This document shows, in pieces, positions 27,303 to 36,307 of a stretch of 37,012 nt of DNA. Origin of the DNA: Micavibrio sp. Lineage in GTDB: Bacteria > Pseudomonadota > Alphaproteobacteria > Micavibrionales > Micavibrionaceae. Where the stretch lies: contig JAHQVU010000068.1 in assembly GCA_019634145.1 (NCBI GenBank), positions 1 through 37,012 of the forward strand, in the 5' to 3' direction. Positions within the stretch are counted from its first letter, which is position 1. Every line of letters starts with the position of its first letter. A program made the position numbers and the translations under genes. The notes under the pieces were generated by a model. The model did not search any database and was not told where the DNA came from. It saw nothing but the letters and a program-made list of their open reading frames with translations.

Positions 27303-28310
27303 TTATTTATCAATTGCATCCCTCTCGGATATCAAAACAAAGGTATTTTCATTATCGTTACGCTCGAAAATAATGCCCCCGAGGGTTCTTTTTCTAAATT
27401 TCTTATCATTAAGAAAATCTGCTACTAAATTCTCTACCCTTTGCATACGAGGGCCATAAATTTGAGGGTTTAGCGTCAATATAGCATCCCACACACACCT
27501 AAATACAATATCCTCAGGCCATTTCTCTAAAGCATTAAGGTTAAATACGATACGGCTCGAGTTTAATTCAACCACACATTCCATACGTGCCTTTTCCGCA
27601 ACCTCTTCCAAAGCAGAACTCGCGCGCTCCAGACGTTTTTGCGTATTCAAAAATCTTTTCAAACTAAAGCCATCAGCTTTGAGATCATCAATGAGCTTCC
27701 TCATTCTTACGCGCGCATAATGTTCATCTTCGTTTGAAGGATCATCAATATACGGAATGGAATGTTCTTTACAAAAATCAAGCACACATCTTTTTTCGAT
27801 ATTTAAAAATGGCCTTAGCAGTGTCATGCTATTCTGATATGACTTCATGCTCATTCCGACCAAACCGTTGAGACCACTCCCTTTGGCAAGGCGAAATAGA
27901 AACGTCTCTGCCTGATCATCAAGGTGATGCCCTAAAAACAGATATTTTATTTTATGCCCCAGCATATATTCATGCATCATTTGATAGCGTGCGTTCCGAG
28001 CCTTCTCATGCAACCGGCTGCTTACACCATCATGCTCCCAAACCATACGATGAAAAGCACACCCCCATTCTCCAGCAGCCGTCTCAACCATATCAACTTC
28101 ACTAGGTGATTCGCGACGAAGGCCGTGATCAATACTCAAGACATGTACTTTTAAAGAGGTGAAATGCGATAGACAATAAGCCAGCGCCATAGAATCAGGG
28201 CCACCTGATACGCCAACAGCAACTGAATCATCTTCAAGATCAAATCTGCTGATTATGTCCTGAAATTTATTTTCTGAAAGTGGGGAATTTGCGGCAGGTG
28301 AGTTCAACAT
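27303..28310 (-). CDS. tilS: tRNA(Ile)-lysidine synthase
   Basis: TilS adds lysine to the wobble C of tRNA-Ile(CAU), changing its reading from AUG to AUA. The 335-residue protein has the PP-loop SGGPDS (35-40), SIDHGLRRES, a conserved GHHLDDQAETFLFRLAKGSG and LLRPFLNI. It is shorter than E. coli TilS and lacks most of the C-terminal domains, as in many alphaproteobacteria. The ATG at 28310 has a near-ideal AAGGAGG eight bases upstream; the open frame to 28436 would run into cpoB. It sits between cpoB and ftsH in the usual alphaproteobacterial order. Confidence 0.94.
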   Translation of the reverse strand: MLNSPAANSPLSENKFQDIISRFDLEDDSVAVGVSGGPDSMALAYCLSHFTSLKVHVLSIDHGLRRESPSEVDMVETAAGEWGCAFHRMVWEHDGVSSRLHEKARNARYQMMHEYMLGHKIKYLFLGHHLDDQAETFLFRLAKGSGLNGLVGMSMKSYQNSMTLLRPFLNIEKRCVLDFCKEHSIPYIDDPSNEDEHYARVRMRKLIDDLKADGFSLKRFLNTQKRLERASSALEEVAEKARMECVVELNSSRIVFNLNALEKWPEDIVFRCVWDAILTLNPQIYGPRMQRVENLVADFLNDKKFRKRTLGGIIFERNDNENTFVLISERDAIDK

Positions 28311-28339
28311 ACTGACCGCCTCCTTAACATTGGTGATTT

Positions 28340-29287
28340 TTAACAACCAAGGCGCTTCTGTTCTTGCGCGGCGCGACGCAGCACTGGGCCACTTCCGGCC
28401 ATATTTTCCTTGGAAATTTGAGACAGCGCAACACACGCGTCTTCTTTTTTCCCCATACCGGCCAAAGACAAACCAAGCTTTAATAGATTATCTGCCGCTT
28501 TAGAGCCTTTAGGATCTTGCTGAAACCCTTCTGCAAAAATACGTGCTGACTTTTGATAATCCCCACGCACGTAAAAGCTTTCGCCCAGCCAATATTTGGC
28601 ATTGGGCGCCAGGCTGTGGTTGGGGTACTGCTGTAAAAAAGCTTTGAACTCTCTTTCAGCTGCATCATAATTTGATGTTTTAATCAATGAAAACGCATTT
28701 TCATACATGACAGCCGCATCATCACCCCCAAGAGATAGAGCACCTGATGGTTTTTTTACATATGCGCCCAATTGCTTACCATTCGAAGCCCCGCCTTTAG
28801 ACGTATATTTATAGCCACCCTCAGCCTCTGTCGCTCCTCCGGAAATAGAACCGGAAGTAAAGGAGCCGCCAGTAGAAACTGCTGAACCACCTTCTAGTTG
28901 CTGAAGACGAAGCTCCATATCGCCGATCTTCTTTTCCATCTCTGACTTTAAAGTCCGGAGCTCATAAAACTTCTCTTCCATAGCCCCGCGCAGATTGCGA
29001 ACCTCACCCTCCAATTGCTGTAGGCGAATTTCAGTATCGGCCGCTGCCGTGCCACCGCCGCTAGAATTAAATTCAACTGGTGGCTTTTCCCCTCTGTAAA
29101 CTGCACGGCTTAATGTCTCTACTTCTTTTTCAAGACGTCCCAAGCGATTAACAATCTCACCCGCTGATTGCGCAAGCGCTTGCGGACCGTCAAAAAGGAC
29201 AAAAACAGCACAGAGTGAAAGCGCCAAAAGGCCCGGATATACCCGAGCCTTCTTGCCTGATTTTGATAAATCAAAAAATTTCATCAT
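28340..29287 (-). CDS. cpoB: Tol-Pal associated periplasmic protein CpoB (YbgF)
   Basis: CpoB links the Tol-Pal system to peptidoglycan synthesis during division. The 315-residue protein has a signal peptide (cleavage near ALA, about residue 40), a coiled-coil region in two blocks (about 42-65 and 85-130) with a repeated LQQLEG motif, a Gly/Ser linker (about 131-185) and C-terminal TPR repeats (FKAFLQQYPNHSLAPNAKYW, GESFYVRGDYQKSARIF). It starts nine bases... after the pal stop, with no strong SD, so it may depend on coupling to pal. Two consecutive ATG codons open the gene. Confidence 0.93.
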   Translation of the reverse strand: MMKFFDLSKSGKKARVYPGLLALSLCAVFVLFDGPQALAQSAGEIVNRLGRLEKEVETLSRAVYRGEKPPVEFNSSGGGTAAADTEIRLQQLEGEVRNLRGAMEEKFYELRTLKSEMEKKIGDMELRLQQLEGGSAVSTGGSFTSGSISGGATEAEGGYKYTSKGGASNGKQLGAYVKKPSGALSLGGDDAAVMYENAFSLIKTSNYDAAEREFKAFLQQYPNHSLAPNAKYWLGESFYVRGDYQKSARIFAEGFQQDPKGSKAADNLLKLGLSLAGMGKKEDACVALSQISKENMAGSGPVLRRAAQEQKRLGC

Positions 29288-29295
29288 TTTACCGA

Positions 29296-29814
29296 CTAGT
29301 TAACGACTGATACGCCACGACGGTTTTGCGCCCATGCTGTATCATTAGCACCAGGAACAGCCGGACGCTCCTTACCATAGCTAACAACATTGATACGGCT
29401 TGCATCAACGCCGGAAGCAACCAGGTAATTACGCACAGCATTCGCACGACGTTCACCAAGAGCCAAGTTGTATTCACGCGTACCGCGTTCATCAGCATGA
29501 CCTTCTAATGTGATTGATACATTTGAATACTGCTTCAACCAATTCGCTTGCCTATCCAATGTGGAGCGAGCTTCGGATGAAATGTCATAGCTGTCATAGC
29601 CAAAGAACACGCGATCACCAACATTAACAACCAAGTCAGCTTGAGTACCGGGCGCTGCATTACCGCCCATACCGTCTTGGTAGATGTCACCGAGTGCGTC
29701 TTCAGAGGTGCCGTCAATAACAGCAACTTCATTCGGCATAACTTCCTCATCGGTACTAGAACACGCTGAAACAGAAAACATTACAGTAAAAATTAATAAA
29801 TAACGGGCGAGCAT
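29296..29814 (-). CDS. pal: Peptidoglycan-associated lipoprotein Pal
   Basis: The 172-residue outer-membrane lipoprotein has lipobox SAC (Cys18), a short linker, and an OmpA-like domain with ITLEGHADERGTREYNLALG and RANAVRNYLVASGV, the peptidoglycan-binding core, ending in AQNRRGVSVV. It anchors the outer membrane to the wall and works with Tol proteins at division. A good AAGGAGA lies about ten bases upstream. The usual upstream partner tolB is not adjacent: a 278-base gap and an unrelated BON gene precede it. Confidence 0.95.
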   Translation of the reverse strand: MLARYLLIFTVMFSVSACSSTDEEVMPNEVAVIDGTSEDALGDIYQDGMGGNAAPGTQADLVVNVGDRVFFGYDSYDISSEARSTLDRQANWLKQYSNVSITLEGHADERGTREYNLALGERRANAVRNYLVASGVDASRINVVSYGKERPAVPGANDTAWAQNRRGVSVVN

Positions 29815-29926
29815 TTAAATATCTCCTTATCTACCTGAGTAAAACATCGATTCCCAAGCACTAAAAATGTTCACTTAATTAATAGAACCTAACCCACTGC
29901 CACGCAAGAGGCAAAATATGAGTTTC

Positions 29927-29967
29927 AAAGTTTTAAACAACTAACACGAAGATTAGTTCAAAACTTT
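29927..29967. repeat. Imperfect inverted repeat upstream of pal
   Basis: Arms AACTAA (29939-29944) and TTAGTT (29953-29958) flank an eight-base loop, extended by AAAGTTTT and AAAACTTT after a short bulge. It lies in the 278-base gap between pal and the BON gene, about 110 bases upstream of the pal start. AT-rich and without a clean T-run, it may be a weak terminator for the BON gene or an operator. Nothing else is evident in this gap. Confidence 0.4.
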
Positions 29968-30092
29968 TGTCGATTCTGTCTATATGGTAAAAATATCGCT
30001 TAGCATTACCCCCGCATATTCAAACGCAGATGCTCTCCTAAAGACTTTTGGATCGTATACTTTTTAAATCCAAAAACCTTAATCTCGGGGGT

Positions 30093-30929
30093 TTAATCCC
30101 ACTGGATCTCTTCACCACCACTTGAGACTGTGGGCTGATCTCTTTCAATATAAGGGACTGAATTATTATTCTGACCTGTGTCTTGCCCCCCTGTATCTGC
30201 TGACACTGTCCCTATAGGAGCCAAAGTCTCCGCCTCTACTGTCGGCATAGGAGCGGCGCTTTCCGGCTCAACACTATATATGGTTGGCTCTTGGGATTGC
30301 GCTGTTGCATCACTGCCTACCACATCCTGCCAACTCTGCGCCCTTGCGGAAGCATCGCCACTCACAATCTTTACGTAGCTAACAACATTCACAACGCCAG
30401 GAATCTTACGAGCGTGCTGTATAACGCGGTTAAGCTCGGACCGGCTCTGCGCAAAACCCATCAAATACACACTGCCATTAACCGTATCAATTGAGTAGTT
30501 GATGGACAAAATATCCTTATCAAAAGTAATTGAGGAGCGAAGACGTGTCGAAATCCATGTATCCTTCGCAAATCCAGCCACACCGGGACTCTTGGCCACT
30601 TGAACTTCATTAATAACCTGCTCAACACCCTTTGGCTGCCATGCAAGGCGGATAGCCTCAACACGTTGCTCAGGGTCTTGCACAACGCCCGTCACCAGAA
30701 CGCGCCCCATATTCACCGTAAGGTCGAGTTTTCTAAACGCTTCAACGCTGTAATTCAGCCATAAATTATTAATCTCCAACTGTATCCGCGCATCTGTTGC
30801 CGCTCCCGAAATTCCGCCCTCTTGAGAGGCCGCAACACCTAGCGTCGCGCCCGCACCAATTGCCGCACCAGTACACCCCGAAAGCAAAACAGCGCTTGAA
30901 GCCAGTAAAATCAAAATATTTTTATTCAT
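30093..30929 (-). CDS. Outer-membrane lipoprotein with two BON domains (DolP/YraP-like)
   Basis: The 278-residue lipoprotein has lipobox LSGC (Cys19), a Gly/Ala stretch, BON1 (about 45-112) and BON2 (about 120-188), then a polar, probably disordered tail. Two tandem BON domains after a lipobox is the DolP (YraP) layout; E. coli DolP is about 190 residues, so the tail of about 90 residues is extra. DolP supports outer-membrane integrity. Its neighbours rsmI, an LpoA-like gene and yraN are also the neighbours of dolP in E. coli, which supports the assignment. It lies 55 bases after yraN, with AGGA eight bases before the ATG. Confidence 0.85.
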   Translation of the reverse strand: MNKNILILLASSAVLLSGCTGAAIGAGATLGVAASQEGGISGAATDARIQLEINNLWLNYSVEAFRKLDLTVNMGRVLVTGVVQDPEQRVEAIRLAWQPKGVEQVINEVQVAKSPGVAGFAKDTWISTRLRSSITFDKDILSINYSIDTVNGSVYLMGFAQSRSELNRVIQHARKIPGVVNVVSYVKIVSGDASARAQSWQDVVGSDATAQSQEPTIYSVEPESAAPMPTVEAETLAPIGTVSADTGGQDTGQNNNSVPYIERDQPTVSSGGEEIQWD

Positions 30930-30984
30930 AAGGTATTCCTGAAGAGTTCAGAAGATTTAAAAAATGCCATTGAAGGCGAACATA

Positions 30985-31392
30985 TTATTGCCCAGCAATC
31001 CAAGCATTGTCCAGATGTTCTATACATATATTACTTTTATTCCCCGAAACCAGTGCTGGATTTTTTTCCTGCGAGACAACAATAACATCAAAACGCATGC
31101 CAAGCTCTACCAGTTCCTCATTTAGAGAGATATAATAAAGAGCCGCCTGCTCAATTCTTCTTCGGCTACGATAATTAATGGCGTATAGCCCCTCATCACG
31201 GCTACTGCGCGCTTTAACCTCAACAAAGATAAGACCGTCTTTATTGCGCGCAATAATATCGATCTCACCAAATTTGGTCTTATAGCGTTGTTCTAGGATT
31301 TCATATTTAAGCTTCTGCAAATGCTCAACAGCCAACACCTCGGACCACACGCCTTTATCATACGCTTTTTGTCTCGCTGCCTTATTGATCAT
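30985..31392 (-). CDS. yraN: UPF0102 endonuclease-like protein YraN
   Basis: The 135-residue product is a small nuclease-fold protein with GVWSEVLAVEHL near the start and the restriction-endonuclease-like core FGEIDIIARNKDGLIFVEVK. Its precise function is not settled. The ATG at 31392 overlaps the rsmI stop by 11 bases, suggesting coupling. The longer frame to 31455 runs deep into rsmI and has no support. The usual family length is about 120 residues, so this start fits. Confidence 0.9.
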   Translation of the reverse strand: MINKAARQKAYDKGVWSEVLAVEHLQKLKYEILEQRYKTKFGEIDIIARNKDGLIFVEVKARSSRDEGLYAINYRSRRRIEQAALYYISLNEELVELGMRFDVIVVSQEKNPALVSGNKSNICIEHLDNAWIAGQ

Positions 31393-32287
31393 CGCGCAAT
31401 TCCAGAGCCAGCGCATAAAGCACCTTCTTAGGGCGCCCTGTTTGCTCGGCAACAATTGCGGCGGCGGCTTTTGTGCCTTCGGACTTCAGAGCCTTCTTAA
31501 GCAAAGTTGTGACGTGCTCATCACTAAAATCTGCCTCAACAGGCGGCGCAATGACCAAAACAATTTCACCCTTTGGTGAGCCGGCGTTTTTATAATGTTC
31601 CAGTAGTTCAGCCGCACGTCCCTTGCGCACCTCTTCATACATTTTCGTCAACTCACGTGTAACCGCGATCTCACGTTCAACGAAAACCTCTGCGATATCC
31701 TCTAGCGCCTTTAGCAAACGGGCGCCAGTTTCAAAGGCAACCAAAGAACCCTGAACATTTTTCCAACCATTCAAAATCTGCCTGCGCGCCTCTTTTTTGG
31801 ATGGTAAAAATCCGATAAAACTAAAATGGTCACTGGGCAATCCAGACAATTGCAGGGCAGTCAACGGTGAATTAGCCCCCGGCAACGCGCTGATATAAAC
31901 CCCTTCAGCTTGCGCCTGCCTAACCAACTTATATCCGGGGTCTGAAATAAGCGGCGTACCGGCATCACTGATCAAAACAACAACTTTATCTTTTGCCGCT
32001 TCAATCAATTTTTGACGCTGCGCCTCATCACTATGATCGTTATAAACGGCTAATTTCGCTTTTATTCCGTAAGCTGCCAATAACTTACCGGACACCCGCG
32101 TATCCTCACACGCTACAATATCTGCAGCCGCAAGCCCGTCCAGCGCCCTTAATGTAATATCGCGCAAATTTCCAATCGGCGTAGAAACGAGATATAACCC
32201 TGCCTTAAAATGCGTACTTCCGGCCTCGGGCGCGCTCCAAACGGGTTGCTTTTTACTTTGCTTTGCTATTGTATCATTTCCACTCAT
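31382..32287 (-). CDS. rsmI: 16S rRNA C1402 2'-O-methyltransferase RsmI
   Basis: RsmI methylates the ribose of C1402 in the decoding centre of 16S rRNA using SAM. The 301-residue protein has the tetrapyrrole-methylase fold: GLYLVSTPIGNLRDITLRAL, VACEDTRVSGKLL, LISDAGTPLISDPGYKLV, ALPGANSPLTAL, and a C-terminal region with EIVLVIAP. All are clear RsmI signatures. The start is uncertain: ATG codons at 32287, 32299 and 32323 are in frame, none with a good SD; the longest overlaps the divergent lipoprotein gene, so I take the first that clears it. Confidence 0.93.
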   Translation of the reverse strand: MSGNDTIAKQSKKQPVWSAPEAGSTHFKAGLYLVSTPIGNLRDITLRALDGLAAADIVACEDTRVSGKLLAAYGIKAKLAVYNDHSDEAQRQKLIEAAKDKVVVLISDAGTPLISDPGYKLVRQAQAEGVYISALPGANSPLTALQLSGLPSDHFSFIGFLPSKKEARRQILNGWKNVQGSLVAFETGARLLKALEDIAEVFVEREIAVTRELTKMYEEVRKGRAAELLEHYKNAGSPKGEIVLVIAPPVEADFSDEHVTTLLKKALKSEGTKAAAAIVAEQTGRPKKVLYALALELRDDQ

Positions 32288-32313
32288 ATATAAAACCATA
32301 GCGGGAGGCTTTG

Positions 32314-33570
32314 ATGCTGACAATCAAGAACTTAGGTTTAGTAAAGTTTATAACTTTATTCGGACTTTTTTTCGCCATTGCCGGTTGTTCAGTCAGTGCC
32401 CCAAAACAAAGAACAGCAAGCAAAACCCCGCAAACAGTAGGCATCGAAGATCAGCAGGCAAAAGCCCTGCCTCCCGCAAAGGTCGCCATACTCCTGCCCT
32501 TGAGCGGTACAAATCAGAGCTTAGGGCAAGCCATGCTCAATGCCGCACAAATCGCGCTTTTTGATGTCGGTTATTCTGAGTTCGAACTCATACCGCGCGA
32601 CACCAAAGGCACTGAGATAGGGGCAAGAATGGCAGCCCAAGCCGCCGTAAATGACGGCGCACAACTTATCATAGGGCCTATTTTCGCACACTCTGTTAAA
32701 GCCGTAAAACCAATAGCAGCCCAAGCTGACATTAATATGCTCTCATTTTCCACTGATTGGACATTGGTCGGGCAAAACAATTTTACCATGGGCTTCCTTC
32801 CTTTTGATCAAATCACTCGCGTCAGCGCCTATGCCGCATCAAAAAATGTCCGCCGTATCGGAATCCTTTATCCACAAAATAGCTATGGCCGTGCCTCCGC
32901 ACAACATTTGACTAGCCTCGCGCCTAAGCTCGGATTGCAAATCGCTGCCTCCATGCCATACCCAACACAAAGCCATAATTTGGCACCCACAATTTACAAC
33001 TTTGTAAAACGCGGACCTTTTGATGCCGTTTTTCTTGCCGCAGGTGGGCAGGATGTTCACGCCATCTCCAACCTTTTAAGCCTAAATGGTATGCCCCCAC
33101 ATAAAGTACGCCGCTTAGGGACTGGCCTTCTTGATGATCTGGCTCTGGCTGGCGAAGTTAATTTGGAGGGTGCGCTCTTTGCCGCCCCTGATCCAATGAA
33201 ACGTAAGGAATTTGAAAACAAATATTACGGCCTATATAGCCAAAGCCCACCTCGCCTGACCACTTTGGCCTATGATGCAACGGCCTTAGCTGTATCTCTC
33301 GCACGCCGTGCCGATCAAAATGAAAGATATATATTTAAGCGTGAAGCACTCCTAAACCCTAACGGCTTTTCAGGAATAGATGGGATTTTCAGATTTAGAG
33401 GAAATGGCACATCCGATAGGCGACTTTCCATACTGACAATCTCAAATCGTCAAATCAAAGTGATAGAACCCGCACCAACCACATTTGCTAGGAAAAACGC
33501 GTCCACTTTAGAAAAAACTAATACAACGCAACGTTCCAAAATGGCAGCGCCCAGCGCATACAGATACTAA
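32314..33570 (+). CDS. LpoA/LppC-like lipoprotein (penicillin-binding protein activator family)
   Basis: The 418-residue lipoprotein has lipobox IAGC (Cys25) and a periplasmic-binding-protein type I fold: KVAILLPLSGTNQSLGQAML, QLIIGPIFAHSVKAVKPI, ILYPQNSYGRA, FDAVFLAAGG. This is the LppC/LpoA family, whose gammaproteobacterial member activates PBP1a; alphaproteobacterial members lack the N-terminal TPR part, as here, and their function is less certain. The ATG at 32314 has GGGAGG five bases upstream. It is divergent from rsmI with only 26 bases between starts. Confidence 0.85.
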   Translation: MLTIKNLGLVKFITLFGLFFAIAGCSVSAPKQRTASKTPQTVGIEDQQAKALPPAKVAILLPLSGTNQSLGQAMLNAAQIALFDVGYSEFELIPRDTKGTEIGARMAAQAAVNDGAQLIIGPIFAHSVKAVKPIAAQADINMLSFSTDWTLVGQNNFTMGFLPFDQITRVSAYAASKNVRRIGILYPQNSYGRASAQHLTSLAPKLGLQIAASMPYPTQSHNLAPTIYNFVKRGPFDAVFLAAGGQDVHAISNLLSLNGMPPHKVRRLGTGLLDDLALAGEVNLEGALFAAPDPMKRKEFENKYYGLYSQSPPRLTTLAYDATALAVSLARRADQNERYIFKREALLNPNGFSGIDGIFRFRGNGTSDRRLSILTISNRQIKVIEPAPTTFARKNASTLEKTNTTQRSKMAAPSAYRY

Positions 33571-33647
33571 CCATGTCGGTTTTTTAACATTTAATCTATA
33601 AAATCCTCTTGATTTTCGTCTAAAAAAATACGATTGTGCATTTATAC

Positions 33648-33660
33648 ACAAATAATTTGT
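33648..33660. promoter_or_regulatory. Palindrome upstream of the TetR gene (possible operator)
   Basis: ACAAAT-A-ATTTGT is a perfect 6+1+6 palindrome within the longer imperfect TATACACAAATAATTTGTATA. It lies about 35 bases before the TetR start, a common place for an autoregulatory operator. Confidence 0.45.
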
Positions 33661-33694
33661 ATACGAAACGAATTGTGTCATAAGGCATATAATC

Positions 33695-34303
33695 ATGAGC
33701 GACAGTAAATCAGATACCACGTCTTCTAAAACCGCCAAAAAAGGCCGCCCACGCAGCGAAAAGTCTAAAAACGCTATTCTAAAAGCAACGAATAGCTTGC
33801 TCCTTCATTTGAGCGTTCAAGAGCTTTCAATCGAAGCTGTCGCAAAAAAAGCAAAAGTCGGAAAAACGACCATCTACCGCTGGTGGCCGAATAAAACCGC
33901 GCTTGTCATGGATGCCCTCATTCAGCAGCCAGGTATTCAAAGCCCGCTTCCAACACCAAAAAACAATGCCGAAGCAGTAATCATGCAGCTTGATAAGCTT
34001 ATTCGCCTGCTTGATAGTAAAAACGGCGACACAATCGCCCAACTTTTCAGCGAAGCGCAAGCAAGCGGCAAGTCCCGCAAAATTTTCTCGGATACATTTC
34101 TGACCCCGCTCATCGATGCGATTTTATTCAGTATTGAACAAGGTATCGAGAAAAAAGAATTTCGCCACTCCGTAAACCCTGTAATGGCCGTTGACATTAT
34201 GTGTGGTCCAATCTTTTTCCGCCTACTCTCACGCCCGGAAGAGTTAAATGACAACTTCCGTGAAAGCTATCCCAAAGAAGCTGTGCGGCTCATTAGCGCT
34301 TGA
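33695..34303 (+). CDS. TetR-family transcriptional regulator
   Basis: The 202-residue protein has a basic N-terminus ([11 protein letters not shown]), a TetR-type helix-turn-helix (about 24-66, [20 protein letters not shown] followed by [11 protein letters not shown]) and an all-helical ligand-binding domain. The ligand is unknown. The gene is followed after 32 bases by an MscS channel on the same strand, a possible target or partner. AAGG lies nine bases before the ATG. The palindrome at 33648-33660 may be its operator. Confidence 0.93.
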   Translation: MSDSKSDTTSSKTAKKGRPRSEKSKNAILKATNSLLLHLSVQELSIEAVAKKAKVGKTTIYRWWPNKTALVMDALIQQPGIQSPLPTPKNNAEAVIMQLDKLIRLLDSKNGDTIAQLFSEAQASGKSRKIFSDTFLTPLIDAILFSIEQGIEKKEFRHSVNPVMAVDIMCGPIFFRLLSRPEELNDNFRESYPKEAVRLISA

Positions 34304-34335
34304 TGAAATCACTATAAAAGTATAGCTCTATATGT

Positions 34336-35628
34336 ATGCTTAAAAATTTTAATATAGAGAATATCGCCGATGAAGCCATACGCTGGCTAACTGAGCATTT
34401 CTGGTCGGTGGACATGCTCTACCAGGCTGCCATTGTTATAATCGCATACCTCTTGGGAAACATTTCCGGTAAGCTTCTTAGGCGAAGAATAAACGCCTAT
34501 CTTGAAAAGAATAAGCCTCCTATCGCTGTGAAACGTGTTGCAACCAATATGGTGAAACTACTCGTTCCGATTTGCGCATTATTATTCGGCTTCCTTCTCG
34601 TACAAATAGCGTCTGCTCCGGCAATCGCTGTCGATGTAAACATTGTAACCGGAATAATGAAGCTACTCTTCGCGTGGATCGTTATCCGAATTGCAGTTCA
34701 ATTCATAAGCAATTCTGCCGTGCGAAACGCCTTCTCCTTCATCATTTGGACACTCGCAGCACTTTCAATATTTAGCGTCCTTGACGAAACGGCACTGACC
34801 CTTGATTCATTCGCCTTTACCATCGGTAATTTCCGCCTATCGGCTTTAGCGGTGATAAAAAGCCTTTTGATGATTTTCGTGCTTTTATATATCGCGATAT
34901 TTGTCTCCGGCTTTGCCGAACGCCGCATTTTAAAAGTTAAAGGCCTTACACGCTCCTCTCAGGTTCTCGTCACTAAAGTTATACGTGTGCTCCTGATCGT
35001 ATTTGCGCTTCTCATTGGCATTACATCTGCAGGCATTGATCTCTCGCTCTTCGCCGTATTCGGCGGAGCCGTTGGCCTTGGTATTGGCTTTGGCTTGCAA
35101 AAAGGTATATCCAACCTCTTCTCAGGCATGCTCCTTCTTATGGATCAATCCATCAAGCCCGGCGATGTCATAGAAATCCCCGATCTGGGCACATTTGGCT
35201 GGGTAAACACAATGGCCGCTCGCTACACAGAAATCGTAACCCGCGACAACAAATCATTTCTTATCCCAAATGAAGATTTCATTACACAACGTGTCGTAAA
35301 CTGGAGCCACGGGAACTCCCTCATTCGCCTAGAAGTAAAATTCGGAGTTCACTACGATTCCGATCCCCATGAAGTTAAGGCCATGGTAGAAAATAAATTG
35401 GCAGGCGCTCACAATCGCGTGGTCGACACACCATCCCCCGTTTGTCATTTAGAGGAATTCGGAGATAGCTCTCTTAACTTTACTGTTCGCTTCTGGATTA
35501 AAGATGCAGAGCAAGGCGTGACTAACATTCGCGGCGATATAATGCTCGTGATCTGGGATATCTTGAAAGAGAACAATATCTCTATTCCCTACCCGCACCG
35601 CGAAATCTTTCAACATATCATCAAATAA
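34336..35628 (+). CDS. MscS-family mechanosensitive ion channel
   Basis: The 430-residue protein has about five TM helices in the first 220 residues, then the pore-lining helix and MscS core: LSLFAVFGGAVGLGIGFGLQ (about 236-255), ISNLFSGMLLLMDQSIKPGD, a beta domain (VIEIPDLGTFGWVNTMAARY) and a C-terminal alpha/beta domain with HREIFQ. Members open under membrane tension to release solutes on hypo-osmotic shock. The N-terminal helices exceed the three of E. coli MscS, as in larger relatives. No good ribosome binding site is seen before the ATG at 34336, so the start is the weakest part of the call. Confidence 0.9.
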   Translation: MLKNFNIENIADEAIRWLTEHFWSVDMLYQAAIVIIAYLLGNISGKLLRRRINAYLEKNKPPIAVKRVATNMVKLLVPICALLFGFLLVQIASAPAIAVDVNIVTGIMKLLFAWIVIRIAVQFISNSAVRNAFSFIIWTLAALSIFSVLDETALTLDSFAFTIGNFRLSALAVIKSLLMIFVLLYIAIFVSGFAERRILKVKGLTRSSQVLVTKVIRVLLIVFALLIGITSAGIDLSLFAVFGGAVGLGIGFGLQKGISNLFSGMLLLMDQSIKPGDVIEIPDLGTFGWVNTMAARYTEIVTRDNKSFLIPNEDFITQRVVNWSHGNSLIRLEVKFGVHYDSDPHEVKAMVENKLAGAHNRVVDTPSPVCHLEEFGDSSLNFTVRFWIKDAEQGVTNIRGDIMLVIWDILKENNISIPYPHREIFQHIIK

Positions 35629-35657
35629 AAACGGGGCTAATCCTTCGAAAAGCCCCG
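35625..35657 (-). terminator. Terminator between the MscS gene and ahpD
   Basis: A 7-bp stem CGGGGCT / AGCCCCG (35632-35638 and 35651-35657) with a 12-base loop is followed on the minus strand by TTTTTATTT, giving a good terminator for the ahpD transcript. On the plus strand only a weak T-rich sequence follows, so it may also slow transcription from the MscS gene. Confidence 0.8.
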
Positions 35658-35683
35658 CTTTCAATATTGCAGCATAGAGGCAT

Positions 35684-36238
35684 TTAAGCCGCTTGCGCCA
35701 ATGCCTGATCGCCCAGCGCATCTTCTCCAGCCAAAACAGCCGCGACCGCTTGCACCGTTGCTGCAATCCTTACAGCAGTCTGGATCTCGCTTGCACCAAT
35801 CCCATGCTTTTTCAGCTCGGCCTCATGCGCGTCAATACACATCCCACAGCCATTGATCGCCGATACAGCCAAAGACCAAAGCTCGAAATCAACCTTATCA
35901 ACGCCCGGATTGGCCAGAATATTCATGCGCAACTTGGCTGGCATGGTCGCATATTCTTTGTTCTTAGCAAGGTGAATGAAGCGGTAATAAACGTTGTTCA
36001 TCGCCATAATCGCCGCCGCAGCCTTCGCAGCCTTCGCAGCCTCAGCGCTCAAATGCTCTGAAGCATCCGCTTCTACTGCTGCGATAACTTGCGAATTCCC
36101 TGTAGCCAATGCGGATGCTAAAAATGTTCCCCATAACTTTTGCTTATCCATCGTCTCATCCCCCGCCAATGATGACAGGTTTAATTTAACATCCTTCGCA
36201 TAGTCAGGAATTTTACTCTTAAGGTCTAATACAGACAT
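35684..36238 (-). CDS. ahpD: AhpD-type alkylhydroperoxidase
   Basis: The 184-residue all-helical protein has [20 protein letters not shown] followed by HE, i.e. Glu119, the redox pair Cys131/Cys134 and His138. In Mycobacterium AhpD a further His sits in the CSHC motif; here it is Met133 (CGMC), so the proton relay may differ. AhpD reduces AhpC after peroxide attack, replacing AhpF. It lies 69 bases after ahpC with a strong hairpin between. GAAAGGA precedes the ATG. Confidence 0.92.
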   Translation of the reverse strand: MSVLDLKSKIPDYAKDVKLNLSSLAGDETMDKQKLWGTFLASALATGNSQVIAAVEADASEHLSAEAAKAAKAAAAIMAMNNVYYRFIHLAKNKEYATMPAKLRMNILANPGVDKVDFELWSLAVSAINGCGMCIDAHEAELKKHGIGASEIQTAVRIAATVQAVAAVLAGEDALGDQALAQAA

Positions 36239-36265
36239 ATCTCTTTCCTTTCTCTAGATACAATT

Positions 36266-36300
36266 CAGGCGGCAATAGCCCTTAAAACCCTTGCCGCCTG
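36266..36300. repeat. Perfect 10-bp inverted repeat between ahpC and ahpD
   Basis: CAGGCGGCAA (36266-36275) and TTGCCGCCTG (36291-36300) form a GC-rich stem with a 15-base loop. No T-run follows in the ahpC-to-ahpD direction, so it probably stabilises the ahpC mRNA or lowers ahpD expression rather than ending transcription fully. Confidence 0.65.
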
Positions 36301-36307
36301 ATAAAAA

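Noticed and set aside
28311-28436. Upstream extension of tilS into cpoB
   Set aside because: The internal ATG at 28310 has an almost ideal SD and matches the family start.
33571-33600. Terminator after the LpoA-like gene
   Set aside because: AACC/GGTT followed by T is only a four-base stem; too weak to list.
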